From NCBI GenBank assembly GCA_039180865.1, contig JBCDCZ010000206.1, positions 1-8,327 on the forward strand: a DNA stretch of 8,327 nucleotides. The letters are read 5' to 3'. The position numbers and the translations under genes are program-made. The DNA comes from JBCDCU01 sp039180865. Its GTDB lineage: Bacteria; Pseudomonadota; Alphaproteobacteria; Rhizobiales; JACESI01. This document shows, one piece after another, positions 6,239 to 8,327 of this stretch. Each line of letters begins with the position of its first letter. The stretch's first letter is position 1. Below the pieces are notes generated by a model. The model searched no databases. It was not told the origin of the DNA and worked only from the letters and a program-made list of their open reading frames with translations.

Positions 6239-7453
6239 TCAGGTGCAGTTGGAGCGCGACTGCTGATCGCGGGCCGCAAGCTGCACAGAACGCGGCGCAT
6301 CGGGAAAGCGGGTAAGGACTTCGCGCAAGGTCGCGCAGGCCGCATCCGTTTCATTGAGGAGTGCGAGCGAAATACCAAGCTTCAAAAGTGTTTCAGGAGC
6401 TTTGTTGCTATCAGGATAGGCCTTGAATCCATTTGAAAACTCGGCAACCGCGGAATCGTAAAGACCGCGCGCATAGAAGGTCTCTCCGAGCCAGAACTGT
6501 GCATTCGGTGAAAGTGGATGGCCCGCATGCAATTCGAGAAAACGTTTCAGAGTTTCTTCGGCCTTGTCATACTCAGAGTTCAGAATGTGCTGGTAGCCGA
6601 GATTGTAAAGCGCCTCAGGATCATCGCCAGGAGCAACCGTCAGCGTACCAAGGGAAGCGACGCCATTCGGCTGGAGCAATGGGTCACGGCTCTGAAGACC
6701 TGTTGCGGGTGGTATTACAGGGTTACCCGCCGGAGCATTCTGCGGCTGGATGGAATCGGACGCGGTGACCTGACCCTGCGTTTGTGTTCCCTGAACTCCG
6801 GGGCTGCCTTGTTGACGCCGCAGCGCGCTTCCAAGGTCCAGTGGCTGATCAAGCGGTGCGCCTTCAACCACCCCCGACCCCGGATTCTGTGACGCGATTG
6901 TCTCTTCAGCAGGACTTCCCGGCACAGCAATTGGCGGTCCATCCCCTGTTCCTTCAATGACGCCGGAAGCCGTCTGCTGCTCATCGATCACGCCCTCAGC
7001 GCCGCCGCCAAGATCGGAGCGTTTTTGACCTTCAAGTTCCTGAAAACGGAACTCGTTGTCTTCCTGCATGACACGGATCTGTTCCTGCAGCCGCTGAATC
7101 TCGAAAAGCAGTTCTTCGATCCGGCCGGTCAGCCCCCGGACCCTCTCTTCCAGTTGATCGACCCGCAGCGAGTTTTGTGCGATCCCGTCCCCGAGCTGGC
7201 GTCTCGATTGAGCAAATATGATCCGTCCACCATTCTCACTGCCAGTGAGTTCGCCGGGAGGGACGAAGCGATCACGTCCGCCAAACAAATTCAGGCTGAA
7301 TACCTGCTTTTCTGGTTCACCGGTTACCGCCAAGGGGCGGTCCTCGGCGTGCACATTTCCGGAAACGGAAAGACTTAGGAGCAGGGCTGTGCCGAACAAG
7401 GCACCCCGCCGACAGACGTCTTTCAGCGGTCTTGGACGTTTCAGACGCTTCAT
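6239..7453 (-). CDS. cpoB: Cell division coordinator CpoB (YbgF), Tol-Pal associated periplasmic TPR protein
   Basis: Periplasmic protein that in E. coli links the Tol machine with peptidoglycan synthesis (PBP1B-LpoB) during outer-membrane constriction. The 404 residues show a basic n-region and hydrophobic signal core with cleavage after VHA (residue 36). A coiled coil of Leu/Glu/Arg heptads (about 92-142) is the usual trimerisation part. A Gly/Pro/Gln-rich linker (about 146-276) contains two related SGV(I/V)EG segments. Three tetratricopeptide repeats follow (about 278-311, 315-348, 352-385). E. coli CpoB is 263 residues, and the extra length is mainly the linker. The start at ATG 7453 is preferred over an in-frame TTG at 7477, because GGTGAG lies 6 nt before the ATG and the signal peptide then begins MKRLKR. 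tilS follows after 18 nt. A terminator separates it from pal. Confidence 0.93.
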   Translation of the reverse strand: MKRLKRPRPLKDVCRRGALFGTALLLSLSVSGNVHAEDRPLAVTGEPEKQVFSLNLFGGRDRFVPPGELTGSENGGRIIFAQSRRQLGDGIAQNSLRVDQLEERVRGLTGRIEELLFEIQRLQEQIRVMQEDNEFRFQELEGQKRSDLGGGAEGVIDEQQTASGVIEGTGDGPPIAVPGSPAEETIASQNPGSGVVEGAPLDQPLDLGSALRRQQGSPGVQGTQTQGQVTASDSIQPQNAPAGNPVIPPATGLQSRDPLLQPNGVASLGTLTVAPGDDPEALYNLGYQHILNSEYDKAEETLKRFLELHAGHPLSPNAQFWLGETFYARGLYDSAVAEFSNGFKAYPDSNKAPETLLKLGISLALLNETDAACATLREVLTRFPDAPRSVQLAARDQQSRSNCT

Positions 7454-7459
7454 GTTTTT

Positions 7460-7465
7460 CTCACC
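7460..7465 (-). promoter_or_regulatory. Ribosome binding site that sets the cpoB start
   Basis: GGTGAG ends 6 nt upstream of the ATG at 7453. It lies inside the longer frame opened by the TTG at 7477, which argues for the shorter protein. Confidence 0.7.
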
Positions 7466-7581
7466 GGTCGTTCTCAATCTTTCTTAAATTCTTGCCAGAA
7501 TGGGTACAATTTAATGATTGCAAGAGAAAGGCTCGGTTCCGAAATTTGAAGACTTTTTCGCAAAGCTTGATGGATTCAGGC

Positions 7582-7617
7582 AATAAAAAAGGGGCGCTGC
7601 CCGTTGGAGCGCCCCTT
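7582..7617 (-). terminator. Intrinsic terminator between pal and cpoB
   Basis: On the minus strand a perfect 10-bp stem, AAGGGGCGCT with AGCGCCCCTT (arms 7608-7617 and 7589-7598) and a 9-nt loop, runs into TTTTTT (7585-7590). It starts 33 nt after the pal stop codon. The structure is a textbook Rho-independent terminator, so cpoB-tilS should mostly be transcribed from a promoter between here and 7454. I could not identify that promoter with confidence. Confidence 0.94.
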
Positions 7618-7650
7618 GAACAATCAACCCCGAATTGGAGGATTCACGCG

Positions 7651-8154
7651 TTAAGATCCGGCACTCCCGGCAAGGACGGATACAGCCCTGCGGTTTTGTG
7701 ACCAGCATGAAATGTCATTACAAACGGCGACCGGACGCTCTTTACCAAATGAAACTGTCTTGATCCGGGCCGCACTAACGCCCTTTGAAACAAGATAGTT
7801 CTTGGCTGCGGCCGCTCGGCGGCCTCCGAGCGCAAGGTTGTACTCGCGGGTCCCGCGCTCATCGGCGTGCCCCTCGACCGTGAAAGTGTAGTTTGAATAT
7901 TGCAGCAGCCATTGTGCCTGGCGGTCGAGCGTTGCCCGGCCTGCGGCATTGATCTGGCTACTATCGGTGTCGAACAGAACCCGGTCACCTACGTTGACTA
8001 CAAAGTCTTTTGGTGTCCCGGGGGCAGCCGTTTCTGAGCCAAGACCAATACCAGCATTCTGGTTTTGGTTTTTGGCACATGCGCCCAGCGCAAGCGCAGC
8101 GGCGGTAATCAGCGCAAACTTCATGCTGCGCGATTGTCGGATTATGGCAAACAT
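7651..8154 (-). CDS. pal: Peptidoglycan-associated lipoprotein Pal (Omp16-like)
   Basis: Outer-membrane lipoprotein that binds peptidoglycan and works with TolQRAB to pull the outer membrane inwards at division. The 167 residues begin with a lipoprotein signal whose lipobox is LGAC, lipidated at Cys26. Residue 27 is Ala rather than Asp, so outer-membrane sorting is expected. An OmpA-like domain fills about 50-163. It carries GHADERG with Asp98 and NLALGGRRA with Arg113, the pair 15 residues apart that grips diaminopimelate in this family. Cys145 and Cys150 form a pair also present in Brucella Omp16. The start at 8154 has GGAG 8 nt upstream. The alternative Met at 8124 has no such site, although it would leave a more standard signal peptide. 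A terminator follows. tolB would be expected to the right, outside the window. Confidence 0.97.
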   Translation of the reverse strand: MFAIIRQSRSMKFALITAAALALGACAKNQNQNAGIGLGSETAAPGTPKDFVVNVGDRVLFDTDSSQINAAGRATLDRQAQWLLQYSNYTFTVEGHADERGTREYNLALGGRRAAAAKNYLVSKGVSAARIKTVSFGKERPVAVCNDISCWSQNRRAVSVLAGSAGS

Positions 8155-8194
8155 TTTGGGAACTCCACTTCACCCCGGATTAAAAAGGCCCCTA

Positions 8195-8233
8195 CCCTTA
8201 TGGTTAAGGGATGTAAGACGGATCTGGTTAAGG
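8195..8233 (-). promoter_or_regulatory. TTAACCA direct repeat and palindrome upstream of pal (CtrA-like half-sites)
   Basis: On the minus strand CCTTAACCA occurs twice (8225-8233 and 8201-8209), 24 bp apart start to start. The copy nearer pal extends to TTAACCAT, identical to one half-site form bound by the cell-cycle regulator CtrA. It also sits inside the 6-bp palindrome CCCTTA/TAAGGG (8195-8210, 4-nt loop). The copies lie about 50 and 75 bp before the pal start codon. Binding by CtrA or another regulator is inference. Confidence 0.4.
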
Positions 8234-8261
8234 CGGCGTTCAAGGACGTGGTAAATAATAC

Positions 8262-8327
8262 ATGAACGCCGTTAGGCAATGTCCGAATTGTCGCCCAATT
8301 TGCCCTGAATTGTGTCGGAAAAGTGTC
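8262..8327 (+). CDS. Possible start of a small Cys-rich protein, cut by the window edge
   Basis: An ATG at 8262 opens a plus-strand frame that stays open for the 22 codons to the edge. It encodes four cysteines in the pattern CPNC-RPIC-PELC, which looks like a small metal-binding motif. There is only a weak AGGA about 14 nt upstream, and the frame is too short to judge. It would be divergent from pal, the only plus-strand gene in view, and is quite possibly chance. Confidence 0.12.
   Translation, partial: MNAVRQCPNCRPICPELCRKSV

Larger units (their letters stand above)
8155..8327. other. Upstream region of pal, non-coding as far as visible
   Basis: This 173-bp stretch reaches the right edge. 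None of the three minus-strand frames ends in anything that looks like a TolB C-terminus, so tolB, if present, lies further out. The region holds the pal ribosome binding site (GGAG at 8163-8166), a TTAACCA direct repeat and a short palindrome. It probably contains a pal promoter, but no -35/-10 pair is clear. TTGAAC at 8238-8243 is a possible -35 without a good -10. Confidence 0.55.

Noticed and set aside
7475..7477. TTG as the cpoB start, adding eight residues
   Set aside because: The GGTGAG site lies inside this extension and is well placed for the ATG at 7453. The shorter form begins with a normal signal-peptide n-region.
8122..8124. Internal ATG as the pal start
   Set aside because: No Shine-Dalgarno precedes it, whereas GGAG sits 8 nt before the ATG at 8154. 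It remains a minor possibility because the signal peptide would still work.
1..8327. Mobile elements, CRISPR arrays, tRNA/rRNA genes or a novel defence cluster
   Set aside because: I read both strands for terminal repeats, transposase motifs, spaced repeats and tRNA cloverleaf features and saw none. All six genes are conserved envelope or housekeeping genes in a known order.

Overview
The window reads as ordinary chromosomal DNA of an alphaproteobacterium, most likely of the order Hyphomicrobiales (Rhizobiales). The basis is the gene order pal - cpoB - tilS - ftsH - glmM, which is conserved there, and the protein style: an Omp16-like Pal with a C-terminal Cys pair, a long-linker CpoB, and an Omp25/31-type small barrel. 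The genus cannot be fixed from the sequence. A marine member of the order is possible but is only a guess.

All six genes lie on the minus strand, so transcription runs from the right edge to the left. From right to left they are: about 170 bp of non-coding DNA with repeated TTAACCA boxes; pal (8154-7651) with a strong intrinsic terminator; cpoB (7453-6239); tilS (6220-4928), in the same frame and 18 nt after the cpoB stop; a 142 bp leader with a possible promoter and a hairpin; ftsH (4785-2860) with a UUCG-loop terminator; a leader of about 160 bp; glmM (2642-1296); an AT-rich 285 bp spacer full of TTAA boxes and small palindromes; an eight-stranded outer-membrane barrel gene (1010-156) with its own terminator; and about 100 bp at the left edge with hairpins and a weak promoter-like pair that would drive a gene outside the window.

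The genes are mostly about the cell envelope. Pal and CpoB belong to the Tol-Pal system, which joins outer membrane, peptidoglycan and division. GlmM makes glucosamine-1-phosphate for peptidoglycan and LPS. FtsH is the inner-membrane quality-control protease, which in E. coli also sets LPS synthesis through LpxC. The barrel protein is a likely major or minor surface protein. TilS is a housekeeping tRNA-modifying enzyme carried in the same cluster. Three intrinsic terminators split the cluster into at least pal | cpoB-tilS-(ftsH) | glmM-(barrel) units.

I see no mobile element, CRISPR array, RNA gene or new defence system. The findings are small regulatory or structural points, scored accordingly.
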